Positions 1 to 9,263 of a stretch of 64,000 nucleotides of DNA are shown in pieces. Within the stretch, counting starts at the first letter, position 1. Every line of letters begins with the position of its first letter. The notes beneath the pieces were generated by a model. That model was not told the DNA's origin, ran no database searches, and worked only from the letters and a program-made list of their open reading frames with translations. Source of the DNA: Methylocystis hirsuta (GTDB taxonomy: Bacteria > Pseudomonadota > Alphaproteobacteria > Rhizobiales > Beijerinckiaceae); the NCBI RefSeq assembly GCF_003722355.1, contig NZ_QWDD01000004.1, forward strand, positions 1 to 64,000. The letters run 5' to 3'. The position numbers and the translations under genes were made by a program.

Positions 1-318
1 GCCTCCCCAGCCCGCGAACACAACCCAAGAAATAGGGTTGCTCGTACAAATTAAACACTACCGGTTCAATTCGTTCTAGGCGTTGATGCGGGTCAAGTCA
101 TATTCAACAGTTGTCGCTCCGGTCGAGCTAGAGAGCGATGACGCCGGCGCCGTCTCGTTCATGCGACGTTATGCGATTTCATGTTCGAATGAGTTGGATT
201 TATGGTGAAATAATATGCAGCGGCAAACGCGAGTGCGACGAAGAAGTCCTCCTCGTGGCGTCAATCTCGTTGTTTCGACGCCGCCTCAGCCGCGTTCACA
301 TTCGCAATGGAGTCGGAC
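1..318. other. Left edge, no gene recognised
   Basis: No open frame in this stretch resembles a known family on either strand. The short frames present are rich in arginine and serine, as expected of non-coding readings of GC-rich DNA. The last few bases hold the ribosome binding site of the next small gene (GGAG at 309-312). Confidence 0.5.
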
Positions 319-531
319 ATGCAGTACGACGCTAACCCCAAATACATTGTAGCCTACGAAGTGGGCTTCGAAGGCGAAATCCATTGGGACAAACCAGTCG
401 TTTTCAATTTGGCGGCGATCGAGCGCATCGACAAGGCCGAAGGCGGAACGGCAAGATTCTTCCTCAGCAGGAGCGTAACAGAACCTGTCGAATATGTGAC
501 GAGAAGCTCTTTCGATGAGGTGGCCGAGCGG

Positions 532-1707
532 CTAGTGGGCCGATTCAACGATTTTGAACGGGAAGATTGGGTAGAGGGATTTGAGTTTGACGCGGGCGTC
601 GTCGGCTGTGAACTGCCAGTCGGCCTTGGCTTGATGCTTGTTGCGGGCGGCGACCCAGGCCGCGACCTCGTCGCGCAGGGTGGCCAAATCGCCGATACGC
701 CGGTCGAGACATTGCGAGGAGAGAACGCTGAGCTCGCTCTCTGCCATGTCGAGCCAGCTTCCGTGCTTCGGCGTGTAATGCCATTCGAAGCGCTCGGTCA
801 GGCGGCGCGCTTCCTGCGGCGCAAATGCCTGGTAAAGCGACGCAGGCTTGTGCGTGTTCAGATTGTCCTGGACGAGTACGATCTTTTCGGCGCGTGGAAA
901 CATCTCGTCCGCCACATGCTTGAGCGCATGGGCGTAATCGATCGCCGTGTGACGCTCGGTTACGATGGCATCCCGCCGTCCCTCGAGCGGCGCGAAGATC
1001 ATGAAGATGCTGGCGGTTCCGTTGCGCTCATATTCATAATCGACACGCCGCGGCTGGCCTTTCCGCATTGCAATGGGCGCGCGTGTCTCCTTCAACAGCT
1101 GCTTCGAGGTTTCGTCGAGACAGACCACCGGCCGCGCGGGATCATGCGGACGCTGATAAACGTCGAGCACGTCCTCCATCGCCGCGACGAAGCTGGCGTC
1201 GGCCTGCGGGGGAATCACCCACTGCTGCTTGCGATGGGGTTTGAGAATGTTTTTTAAGACACGACCGATCGTGCTGTCGCTCGCCGTCTCGACGATTTCG
1301 AGCTCGACGACTTTCTTTTCCAGCAGCCGCAACGTCCAGCGCGCATAGCCTTTCGGCGGCGTCGAGCAGGACAAGGCTATCAGCCTGGCTTCCTTCTCGC
1401 CGTCAAAAATCCGCGGCACGGAGGGACGCGTGTGCGGCTTGCGCGTCAAGACCGCGGCGAAGCCTTCCTCTACGAGCTGCTTGCGCACCCGATAGACCAT
1501 CGACGCGCTCGTCTCCAATTGTTCGATGATCTCGCCGTCGCTCAAGCCTTCGCCCGCCTCGGAAACGTCCGCCTTCAGCAAAATATGAGCCTTTACCAGC
1601 GTCTTCGCCCCATGCTTGCCCTTGCGCAGCATGGCTTCCAGATGCGCCCGCTCCTCGCCGCTCAAGCGCACCGCATACCGCTTCACGCCGATCGCTTCCC
1701 GCGCCAT
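532..1707 (-). CDS. IS630-family transposase, copy 1
   Basis: The gene encodes a DDE transposase of about 391 residues. The N-terminal half is a helix-turn-helix DNA-binding region of the IS630 type. The catalytic half shows the three expected acidic motifs: CLDET, VQDNLNTH, and HGSWLDMAE, the last matching the HGSWLN motif of this family. ATG 1707 is preferred because GGGAGG lies just upstream; an in-frame TTG at 1731 is possible. The stop codon TAG is not encoded inside the element: its TA is the target dinucleotide and its G is the next flanking base. The gene is intact and identical in protein sequence to copy 2, so either could be active. Confidence 0.93.
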   Translation of the reverse strand: MAREAIGVKRYAVRLSGEERAHLEAMLRKGKHGAKTLVKAHILLKADVSEAGEGLSDGEIIEQLETSASMVYRVRKQLVEEGFAAVLTRKPHTRPSVPRIFDGEKEARLIALSCSTPPKGYARWTLRLLEKKVVELEIVETASDSTIGRVLKNILKPHRKQQWVIPPQADASFVAAMEDVLDVYQRPHDPARPVVCLDETSKQLLKETRAPIAMRKGQPRRVDYEYERNGTASIFMIFAPLEGRRDAIVTERHTAIDYAHALKHVADEMFPRAEKIVLVQDNLNTHKPASLYQAFAPQEARRLTERFEWHYTPKHGSWLDMAESELSVLSSQCLDRRIGDLATLRDEVAAWVAARNKHQAKADWQFTADDARVKLKSLYPIFPFKIVESAH

Positions 1708-1798
1708 CTTCGCCTCCCGAGGTCGAATCAATGGCGGAGCGAATCAGGAATCTTCAGCCGGGGGAAGCGTCCTATTCAAATTCGCTGAAGCGACCCAC
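535..1798 (-). mobile_element. IS630-family element, copy 1
   Basis: The element is 1264 bp, flanked by TA (533-534 and 1799-1800), the normal IS630/Tc1 target. Imperfect terminal inverted repeats of 29 bp lie at 535-563 and 1770-1798; both begin GTGGG and match at 23 of 29 positions. It carries a single transposase gene on the minus strand. It appears identical to the copy that follows, sharing the TA between them, as expected if a second copy inserted into the TA flanking the first. Confidence 0.93.
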
Positions 1799-2973
1799 TA
1801 GTGGGCCGATTCAACGATTTTGAACGGGAAGATTGGGTAGAGGGATTTGAGTTTGACGCGGGCGTCGTCGGCTGTGAACTGCCAGTCGGCCTTGGCTTGA
1901 TGCTTGTTGCGGGCGGCGACCCAGGCCGCGACCTCGTCGCGCAGGGTGGCCAAATCGCCGATACGCCGGTCGAGACATTGCGAGGAGAGAACGCTGAGCT
2001 CGCTCTCTGCCATGTCGAGCCAGCTTCCGTGCTTCGGCGTGTAATGCCATTCGAAGCGCTCGGTCAGGCGGCGCGCTTCCTGCGGCGCAAATGCCTGGTA
2101 AAGCGACGCAGGCTTGTGCGTGTTCAGATTGTCCTGGACGAGTACGATCTTTTCGGCGCGTGGAAACATCTCGTCCGCCACATGCTTGAGCGCATGGGCG
2201 TAATCGATCGCCGTGTGACGCTCGGTTACGATGGCATCCCGCCGTCCCTCGAGCGGCGCGAAGATCATGAAGATGCTGGCGGTTCCGTTGCGCTCATATT
2301 CATAATCGACACGCCGCGGCTGGCCTTTCCGCATTGCAATGGGCGCGCGTGTCTCCTTCAACAGCTGCTTCGAGGTTTCGTCGAGACAGACCACCGGCCG
2401 CGCGGGATCATGCGGACGCTGATAAACGTCGAGCACGTCCTCCATCGCCGCGACGAAGCTGGCGTCGGCCTGCGGGGGAATCACCCACTGCTGCTTGCGA
2501 TGGGGTTTGAGAATGTTTTTTAAGACACGACCGATCGTGCTGTCGCTCGCCGTCTCGACGATTTCGAGCTCGACGACTTTCTTTTCCAGCAGCCGCAACG
2601 TCCAGCGCGCATAGCCTTTCGGCGGCGTCGAGCAGGACAAGGCTATCAGCCTGGCTTCCTTCTCGCCGTCAAAAATCCGCGGCACGGAGGGACGCGTGTG
2701 CGGCTTGCGCGTCAAGACCGCGGCGAAGCCTTCCTCTACGAGCTGCTTGCGCACCCGATAGACCATCGACGCGCTCGTCTCCAATTGTTCGATGATCTCG
2801 CCGTCGCTCAAGCCTTCGCCCGCCTCGGAAACGTCCGCCTTCAGCAAAATATGAGCCTTTACCAGCGTCTTCGCCCCATGCTTGCCCTTGCGCAGCATGG
2901 CTTCCAGATGCGCCCGCTCCTCGCCGCTCAAGCGCACCGCATACCGCTTCACGCCGATCGCTTCCCGCGCCAT
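1798..2973 (-). CDS. IS630-family transposase, copy 2
   Basis: The product is identical to that of copy 1 (about 391 residues, motifs CLDET, VQDNLNTH and HGSWLDMAE). ATG 2973 carries the same GGGAGG ribosome binding site. Its TAG stop uses the shared TA at 1799-1800 and the last base of copy 1, so reading ends correctly in the tandem arrangement. Nothing distinguishes its coding capacity from copy 1. Confidence 0.93.
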   Translation of the reverse strand: MAREAIGVKRYAVRLSGEERAHLEAMLRKGKHGAKTLVKAHILLKADVSEAGEGLSDGEIIEQLETSASMVYRVRKQLVEEGFAAVLTRKPHTRPSVPRIFDGEKEARLIALSCSTPPKGYARWTLRLLEKKVVELEIVETASDSTIGRVLKNILKPHRKQQWVIPPQADASFVAAMEDVLDVYQRPHDPARPVVCLDETSKQLLKETRAPIAMRKGQPRRVDYEYERNGTASIFMIFAPLEGRRDAIVTERHTAIDYAHALKHVADEMFPRAEKIVLVQDNLNTHKPASLYQAFAPQEARRLTERFEWHYTPKHGSWLDMAESELSVLSSQCLDRRIGDLATLRDEVAAWVAARNKHQAKADWQFTADDARVKLKSLYPIFPFKIVESAH

Positions 2974-3064
2974 CTTCGCCTCCCGAGGTCGAATCAATGG
3001 CGGAGCGAATCAGGAATCTTCAGCCGGGGGAAGCGTCCTATTCAAATTCGCTGAAGCGACCCAC
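1801..3064 (-). mobile_element. IS630-family element, copy 2 in tandem
   Basis: This is a second 1264-bp copy in the same orientation, with a repeat period of exactly 1266 bp (element plus one TA). TA lies at 1799-1800 and 3065-3066. The two copies encode identical transposases, so the duplication is recent, unless it is an assembly artefact from a repeated sequence. Confidence 0.93.
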
Positions 3065-3215
3065 TAGGTGCAATCCGTTGAATTCGGCGGCCTGGACAGA
3101 TTTGGAACAGGGCGCTCGCTCAATCGGATGTCTTGATTTCTTTCGGACCCAAAGCCAGCGATATTGGCTGCGTCTGGGCGACGACGTGAAAATGCGGAAG
3201 CCATCGAGATCGAGC

Positions 3216-3410
3216 TCACGATGCGCGATCAAGAGCTTGTAGCCTTTCTGCAGTGTGCGCTGCCGCGCTTGCGCCTGCGGTGGGAAAGTTTTCGGCACGG
3301 CAGGCGATGTCGCGGTCGGTGATCATGCCAACCAGCTGACCATCGGCCCGCACCGGAATTGCGCCGACGTCGTCGTCACGCATTCGCCTCAAATCACCGA
3401 TGTGAAACAT
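3216..3410 (-). pseudogene. CBS-domain protein fragment
   Basis: The minus-strand translation contains a run typical of CBS domains (residues 9-38, including DDDVGAIPV, GQLVGMITDRDIACRA). Only about half of one CBS domain remains. The expected N-terminal strand and second CBS motif are absent, and the C-terminal tail has no family character. CBS pairs normally bind adenosyl ligands in regulatory proteins. I read this as a decayed remnant. Confidence 0.6.
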
Positions 3411-3590
3411 GTGCTGCCGCCGGAGGTGCGCGCGCTCTGGCCTCTTGAGTCAGGCGAACAAGCGAGCGCAGTCTGATTCAAGCTCCAAGACGGTCGGGCC
3501 TCCGCTCCGGGTCTATCGTGTGCGACGCGATCGCGCTTTACAGAGAGTCGCGGATCGCACGCAGCGTCGCAAATAGCGACAGGAGCCGAC

Positions 3591-3844
3591 ATGCTCAAGG
3601 AGCTCACTATAGATCAAGCGCGGTTCATCGCGATTCTCGCAAAGGCGGCGCGCGTTCAACGCGACGAATTGCTTGGCAATGTCGCGGAGAAGGATCTCGA
3701 TGCCGTGCAGCCAGGACGGGGCGAGCACAACCCAACCGCGGCGTTCGGGTTCGAGCCCGTCCCTGCGGGTGCGCCGCTGATATCGGCGTTGCGCGATGCA
3801 ATCGCCACTTTGTCTGCGGCGGCGCGCTGCGAACTTTACGCCCT
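3591..3844 (+). pseudogene. DUF3775-like gene, 3'-truncated
   Basis: The frame starts MLKELTIDQARFIAILA and after about 65 residues reaches SALRDAIATLSAAARCELYALAWW. Both parts resemble the start and the C-terminal helix of DUF3775 proteins, small alphaproteobacterial proteins of unknown function. Around 3845 the similarity ends abruptly, where an acyl-CoA ligase fragment begins in another frame. A deletion joining two unrelated genes explains this. The family assignment is from memory of the pattern and moderately sure. Confidence 0.45.
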
Positions 3845-4072
3845 GGCGTGGTGGGCATTCCCGATCCAGTTTCCGGAGAGCGGGTCAAGGCGATCGTCGT
3901 CAGGCGACGCGATGTGTCGTTAACGCAGGCCGAACTCGAGGCGCACTGTCGCAAATATCTTACCCGCTATAAGCTGCCGTATATATCGAGTTTCGAAACG
4001 AGCTGCCGAAAAACGAGCTTGGGCAAAGTATTGCGGCGTGCGTTGCGCGAAGCCGAGCCTTGGAGCTTGTGA
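3845..4072 (+). pseudogene. Acyl-CoA ligase C-terminal remnant
   Basis: About 75 codons match the C-terminal subdomain of AMP-forming acyl-CoA synthetases: VVGIPDPVSGERVKA, then a helix ending RYKLPY, then SLGKVLRRALRE. In a neighbouring frame between these blocks the DNA reads YIEFRNELPKN, the expected family sequence, so two small compensating frameshifts have scrambled an internal segment. The catalytic N-terminal 450 or so residues are absent. This is clearly a pseudogene fragment. Confidence 0.75.
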
Positions 4073-4090
4073 CCATACGGAGGCGTTGGG

Positions 4091-5489
4091 ATGCCTGTCC
4101 ACAATGCCGAAATCGCCGAGATGTTCGACCAGACGGCGGAGCTCCTCGAGATCAAGGGCGACAATACATTCCGCACGAGAGCCTATCGCCGCGCCACACG
4201 CGTGCTCGAGGGCTTGCCGAAGAGCGCGGCGGCAATGCTCAGCGCGGGCGAAGACCTCGCGGAGCTTCCAGGGATCGGCCATGATCTGGCGGGCAAAATC
4301 GCCTCGATCATCGAGACGGGCAAATTCGACGTGCTTCAGTCGCTCAAGCGCGAGCTTCCGGGCGACCTCGGCGAAATCGTCGCGATCCCAGGTCTTGGAC
4401 CGAAACGCGTCAACGTTTTGATCGACGAACTCGGCGTCAGATCGATCGAGGATGTCCGCCGCGCCGTAAAATCGGGCCGCTTGGGCGAGCTTCGCGGCTT
4501 CAGGTGGACCTGCGCGACGTCGAGGAAAAAAGCTACGGCGCTGCGCTGCTCTATTTTACCGGCTCCAAGGCGCATAACATCGCCTTGCGTAATATCGCCG
4601 TCGATCGCGGTTGGAAGCTCAATGAATATGGCCTCTTCAGCAAAACCAAGTCGATCGCCGGCGCGACTGAAACGGACATTTACAAGAAGCTCGGACTTCA
4701 ATTCATGCCGCCAGAATTGCGTGAGGACCGCAGCGAGATCGCGCTGGCGCAAAAGAATGCGCTGCCCCATCTCGTGCAATTGGCGGACATTCGCGGCGAC
4801 CTCCATCTCCATTCGAATTGGAGCGATGGCGATGCGCCGATCGCCGAGATGGCGCGAGCACGCGGTTACGAATATATGGCGTTGACCGATCACAGCCGGC
4901 GGGTGACTGTCGCCCATGGGCTGGATCGCGCGCGTCTGCTGCGCCAGATCAAGGAAGTCGATCGCCTGAACGCCAAAATGCGTGGGTTCACCGTGCTGAA
5001 GGGCGTTGAAGTCGATATCCTCGCCGATGGTGAGCTCGACTTGCCGGACGAGGTTTTGTCACGCCTCGATCTCGTCGTCGCCGCCGTTCACTATAAATTC
5101 GATGTTTCGCGCGAAAAGCAGACCGAGCGCATCATCCGCGCGCTCGACAATCGCCATGTAGCGATCCTGGCGCATCCAACGGGTCGTCTTATCGAAGAAC
5201 CACCGCCTTATGAGCTTGACCTGGAGCGGGTCATGTTGGCCGCCAAGGAACGCGGCTGTGCTTTGGAGATCAACGCTGAGCCCGATCGCCAGGACCTCAC
5301 CGACGTCGCCGCCAAGGCGGCGAAAGGGCTTGGCGTGCGCATCGCGATTTCGACCGATGCGCGCACTCCACAGCCGCTCTCGCCTGCATGCGTTTCGGCG
5401 TAGATCAGGCGCGTCGCGGCTGGCTGGAGCCCGACGACGTCATCAATACGCGCTCGCTGGCAGAGCTGAAAAAATTACTCAGAGCTTAG
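4091..5489 (+). pseudogene. DNA polymerase X/PHP gene lacking the polymerase core
   Basis: The first 137 codons (ATG 4091, GGAGG 7 bases upstream) are the N-terminal helix-hairpin-helix region of bacterial family X polymerases, with LPGIGHDLAGKIA and IPGLGPKRVNVLID. After LGELRGF at about 4500 the frame changes and the sequence continues with VDLRDVEEKSYGAALLYFTGSK, which in PolX lies at the end of the nucleotidyltransferase domain. Some 130-150 residues carrying the catalytic GS...DxD palm motif are therefore missing. The PHP exonuclease domain follows with its metal ligands (GDLHLHSNWSDG, LTDHS, GVEVDIL, ILAHPTGR, ISTDA). A second frameshift near 5380 separates the family's last segment (MRFGVDQARRGWL), which ends at TAG 5487-5489. 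Intact members repair DNA by gap filling. This copy cannot make DNA; a free PHP fragment from 4504 might still fold. Confidence 0.85.
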
Positions 5490-5834
5490 CCGCGTCCCTA
5501 TGATGCATGGCGAGCCCCCGAACGAGGGCTTGGGGTTCTTGCCTGTCAAGTGGTCGTCAAATAAGCTCAATTCGCTGGGTCCCACGTGAGGAGGGCGCTC
5601 GAAAGACGCCGCGCGCTGAAGCAAAGGCATGGCGGCTGTAGGAATCATCGAATGCGCGCCCCTGACGACTCCGCCCGTTACTCGACGATCCATAAGGATC
5701 GCGGTTCTTTTGTAGTTCCGCATAACCATGCGGACTATGAGGCGGCGCGGGCGACGCTGAGCTCTGCGAACCGCTCGATCTTGCTCGACTGGCGGGTGCG
5801 GTTTGAACGCTGATTGGTTTGGGAGGGCAATAGC
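5490..5834. other. Gap with signalling-operon leader
   Basis: No gene is recognised here. A short GC-rich inverted repeat (AGCCC ... GGGCT around 5514-5531) follows the PolX remnant. The last bases carry GGGAGGG (5821-5827), the ribosome binding site of the sensor kinase. I could not place a convincing promoter. Confidence 0.4.
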
Positions 5835-8800
5835 GTGTCGACCACCGGAACAAGCTTGAATTATCTTGTTGACCACAGCTCACTTCGAGCATCACACGGC
5901 TTGGACGATTCGACATTCGACGACGTCCGTGCCGTCGGTGGTTCCATGTCCGCCCGCGTTCCGGAGTTGATCGATGATTTTTATGAATGGCTCTCGAGCT
6001 TCCCCGAGTTCGGGCAGTTCTTGTCCGGTGAACGGCTGTTGGCGCGCCTAAAGGCCAAACAGGGGGACTATTGGAGAGATTTTCTCCGAGCCGGGGTCGA
6101 CGAAGCTTACGTGGAACGCCGGCGTGTCATCGGGCAGGTCCACGCCCGAATCGAACTCGGTCTCCTTATCTATCTGCTGGCAATGGAGTTCATCTCGGCA
6201 TGGCTCACACGCGCAATCGAAGCCGACGAAAGCCTTCGCGACCGCCCAACCGCCGCGCTGTCCATCCGCAAGCTGATCGCGTTCGATTCTGCCATCGTGG
6301 TGGATACATACGGAGCGCGAACAGCGCGAAGTCTGGAAGAGCACCGGAAACGCCTAGAGCACGTGGCGGGAGTCATGCAGGCCGTGACAGAGGGGGATCT
6401 CAGTCACCGGATCATTGTGACCGGGCCCGAGGATGTCCTCGGGAGATCCCTCAACGACATGGTGCAGAGCCTCAGCAACATCGCTCGCGAGATGGAGCTC
6501 ATCGCCCGAGGAGACTACGCGGCGCACGCTTCACCCAGATGCGAAAAGGACGAACTTGGGGTCTCGCTGCAGGCTATGACCCGCGCGCTCAGGGAAGCGG
6601 CGGAGAAGAACGAGCAGCAGATGTGGGTAGCCGAGACCCAAACGGCGCTCGGCCAAGCGATGAGCGGCAACCCGAGCGTGAGGGAATTGTCACAGCGGGT
6701 GCTCTCGCTCCTTTGCCGCGCGCTCGATGCGCAGGTCGGCGCACAATATGTCGTCGAAGATGGTGGCGAAACACTGCGCCTGACGGGAATCTATGCGGCC
6801 TCCGCAGGCGACGGCGCGCCCGATACGTGGAAGCTCGGCGAAGGGCTCGTTGGCCAGGCTGCGCAAGAGAATCGGCGCATCGTCCTGAAAGAGGTGCCTG
6901 AGGACAGTATCCGAATCCGTTGGGGGCTGGGGGAAGCCCTCCCCAGAAGTCTCGTCGTCTTGCCAGTCGTCCACGAAGGCGAAGTACGGGGCGTCATCGA
7001 GCTCGGCTCGCTCAAACAGTTCTCCGGGCAGCAGTTGGACCTACTCGACATCGTAGCGCCGAGTGTGGGCCAGGCGATCAGCGCCGCCGAGACGCGCGCT
7101 CGGATCCAGCAGCTTTTGGAAGAGTCTCGAGCGCAAGGCGAGGAGTTGACAACGCAGCAGGACGAGCTTCGTCAGGTCAACGATACTCTCGAAGAGCACA
7201 CTCACGCGCTCGAATTACAGAAGGAAAGTCTCCTTTCGACAGAGACCGTGCTCCGGCAGAAAGCGGCGGAACTCGAGCGAACGAGTCGCTACAAGTCCGA
7301 ATTCCTCGCAAACATGTCGCATGAACTGCGAACGCCGCTCAACAGCTCGTTGATCCTCGCCAAGCTCCTCAGCGACAACAAAGACGGAAACCTTTCGCCG
7401 GAACAGGTCAAATATGCGCAGAGCATTTCGGCCGCCGGAAATGACCTGCTTACGCTCATCAACGATATCCTCGATTTGTCGAAGATCGAGGCCGGAAAGA
7501 TCGATCTCGATATCGCGCCGGTCGCCATCTCTCGTCTCGTAAGCGGTCTCGAGCGTCGCTTCGAACCGCTCGCGTCAGAGAGGAAGCTCGAGTTCCGCAT
7601 TATTGTAAATCCGAGCTGTCCGCAGACGATCGAAACGGATCTGCAGCGCGTCCAACAAATCCTGTCGAACCTCCTCTCAAACGCCCTGAAGTTCACAGAG
7701 AAGGGTGCGATCCGACTACTCGTGGCGCCGAAGGACTCTCGGCGCATCGCGTTCACGGTGGAAGACACCGGCATAGGGATCCCCGCCGACCAACACGAGG
7801 TTATCTTCAAAGCGTTTCAACAGGCGGACGGCACGACAAATCGGAAGTTCGGCGGCACAGGGCTGGGCCTGTCCATTTCCCGGGAGTTTGCGGAGCTTTT
7901 GGGCGGCGAGATACGGATCCATAGCATGCCTGGAGAGGGAAGCGTCTTTACCCTGCTCATTCCGCTTCGAGCAGAAACCGTGGTTGCGGCGGCTCCATCG
8001 GCAAGTCCAAAGGCCGAAGCAGCGCCCCAGCCGTCCGCCGAAGTCGCACGCCCCTTCGTCGAAGACGATCGCGATTCGATCACGGATCCGCGCCGAGTGG
8101 TGCTCGTCGTTGAAGACGATCCAGTTTTCGCCGAGATCCTTCGCGACCTCGCGCGCGAGCGCGGATTCAAGTGCATTATCGCTGGAACGGCCGACGGTGG
8201 CTTGCGGCTCGCTCGCGAATATCGGCCCGAGGCCGTCGTGCTCGACATCGGGCTTCCTGATCAATCGGGTCTCACCGTCCTCGAGCTTCTCAAGCGAGAT
8301 TCTTCGATCCGACACGCGCCAATCCACGTCCTCTCGGTCCACGACTACCAGCAGGTCGCTCGGCAAATGGGGGCTGTCGGCTACATTCTGAAGCCCGTCA
8401 AGCGCGAGCAGCTCGTGTCCGCTTTCCGTCTTCTCGAGGAGCGGATTTCGCGCGACGTGAAGGCCATCCTCATCGTGGAGGACGAAGCCGTTCAGCGCGG
8501 CGCGCTAACCAATCTCCTCGCCTCCGACGACATCGACATCGTCGCCGTGGCGACGGCCGAGGAGGCGCTCCAGCAGATGCATAGCACGACCTTCGACTGC
8601 GTCGTTCTGGACCTCATGCTGCCGGACGTGAGCGGATTCGAACTCTTGGACAGGATGAGCCAAGACGAGAGCTATTCGATTCCGCCTGTGATCATCTACA
8701 CGGCGCGTTCGCTGACCGTCGACGAAGAGCAGACGCTGCGACGCCTATCGAAGTCCATCATCGTCAAGGGCGCGCGCTCGCCAGAGCGCCTCATCGAGGA

Positions 8801-9263
8801 AGTGACGCTGTTCCTGCACCAGGCCGAGTCGGAGCTGTCACCGGAAAAGCAACATATGCTCAGGGTGGCGCGTGACCGCGAGACGGTTCTCGATGGTCGC
8901 CGCATCTTGCTGGTCGAAGACGATGTTCGTAATATCTTCTCTCTGACGGCGATGCTCGAGCGCGATGGCGCAGTCGTGCATATCGCGAGAAACGGAAGGG
9001 AGGCTCTCGCGCGGCTGGATCAGGAACCATCCATCGACTTCATCCTGATGGACATCATGATGCCCGAGATGGACGGGCTCGAGGCGATGCGAGAGATCCG
9101 GAAGAGGGAGGGATCGACATCGTTGCCGATCATCGCTCTGACCGCGAAGGCGATGGCCGATGACAGACAGCAATGCCTCGAAGCCGGCGCAAACGACTAT
9201 ATTGCGAAACCGATCGACGTCGAGAAGCTGTTGTCGCTCATCCGCGTATGGATGCCGAAATGA
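5835..9263 (+). CDS. Globin-coupled hybrid histidine kinase with three receivers
   Basis: GTG 5835 is chosen because GGGAGGG lies 7 bases upstream; the product has about 1142 residues. Domain order: a protoglobin-type sensor at about 1-160 (haem-binding, likely sensing oxygen or another gas, with a candidate proximal His in VHARIELG); HAMP-like helices at about 165-270; GAF at about 275-430; a coiled coil; HisKA with phospho-acceptor His496 in SHELRTPLN; and an HATPase with NALKF, DTGIGIP and GGTGLGLSIS. Three receiver domains follow, each with its phospho-Asp (VVLDIGLPD, VVLDLMLPD, ILMDIMMPEMDG). No membrane segments are seen, so it is probably cytoplasmic. The end overlaps the cheR-like gene by ATGA, so the two are probably translationally coupled. 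The receiver-rich layout suggests a phosphorelay or adaptation scheme; the output is unknown. Confidence 0.9.
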   Translation: MSTTGTSLNYLVDHSSLRASHGLDDSTFDDVRAVGGSMSARVPELIDDFYEWLSSFPEFGQFLSGERLLARLKAKQGDYWRDFLRAGVDEAYVERRRVIGQVHARIELGLLIYLLAMEFISAWLTRAIEADESLRDRPTAALSIRKLIAFDSAIVVDTYGARTARSLEEHRKRLEHVAGVMQAVTEGDLSHRIIVTGPEDVLGRSLNDMVQSLSNIAREMELIARGDYAAHASPRCEKDELGVSLQAMTRALREAAEKNEQQMWVAETQTALGQAMSGNPSVRELSQRVLSLLCRALDAQVGAQYVVEDGGETLRLTGIYAASAGDGAPDTWKLGEGLVGQAAQENRRIVLKEVPEDSIRIRWGLGEALPRSLVVLPVVHEGEVRGVIELGSLKQFSGQQLDLLDIVAPSVGQAISAAETRARIQQLLEESRAQGEELTTQQDELRQVNDTLEEHTHALELQKESLLSTETVLRQKAAELERTSRYKSEFLANMSHELRTPLNSSLILAKLLSDNKDGNLSPEQVKYAQSISAAGNDLLTLINDILDLSKIEAGKIDLDIAPVAISRLVSGLERRFEPLASERKLEFRIIVNPSCPQTIETDLQRVQQILSNLLSNALKFTEKGAIRLLVAPKDSRRIAFTVEDTGIGIPADQHEVIFKAFQQADGTTNRKFGGTGLGLSISREFAELLGGEIRIHSMPGEGSVFTLLIPLRAETVVAAAPSASPKAEAAPQPSAEVARPFVEDDRDSITDPRRVVLVVEDDPVFAEILRDLARERGFKCIIAGTADGGLRLAREYRPEAVVLDIGLPDQSGLTVLELLKRDSSIRHAPIHVLSVHDYQQVARQMGAVGYILKPVKREQLVSAFRLLEERISRDVKAILIVEDEAVQRGALTNLLASDDIDIVAVATAEEALQQMHSTTFDCVVLDLMLPDVSGFELLDRMSQDESYSIPPVIIYTARSLTVDEEQTLRRLSKSIIVKGARSPERLIEEVTLFLHQAESELSPEKQHMLRVARDRETVLDGRRILLVEDDVRNIFSLTAMLERDGAVVHIARNGREALARLDQEPSIDFILMDIMMPEMDGLEAMREIRKREGSTSLPIIALTAKAMADDRQQCLEAGANDYIAKPIDVEKLLSLIRVWMPK

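Larger units (their letters stand above)
319..3081 (+). pseudogene. Small unknown gene split by tandem IS630 insertions
   Basis: The left part (319-534) encodes 72 residues of ordinary protein composition. ATG 319 is preferred over ATG 307 because GGAG at 309-312 lies 6 bases before it. Two IS630-family copies sit at the TA dinucleotide of the final left codon (CTA, 532-534). Removing both copies and one TA duplication joins that codon to GGT GCA ATC CGT TGA at 3067-3081, giving a natural ending RLGAIR and a 76-residue protein. I do not recognise the family. The gene is now inactive unless the shortened product, which reads on into transposon DNA, is functional. The reconstruction follows directly from the sequence; that the gene was functional before insertion is inference. 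Confidence 0.6.

Noticed and set aside
307..1257. Long plus-strand frame of 316 residues
   Set aside because: Only its first 72-76 residues look like protein; the rest is antisense to the IS630 transposase.
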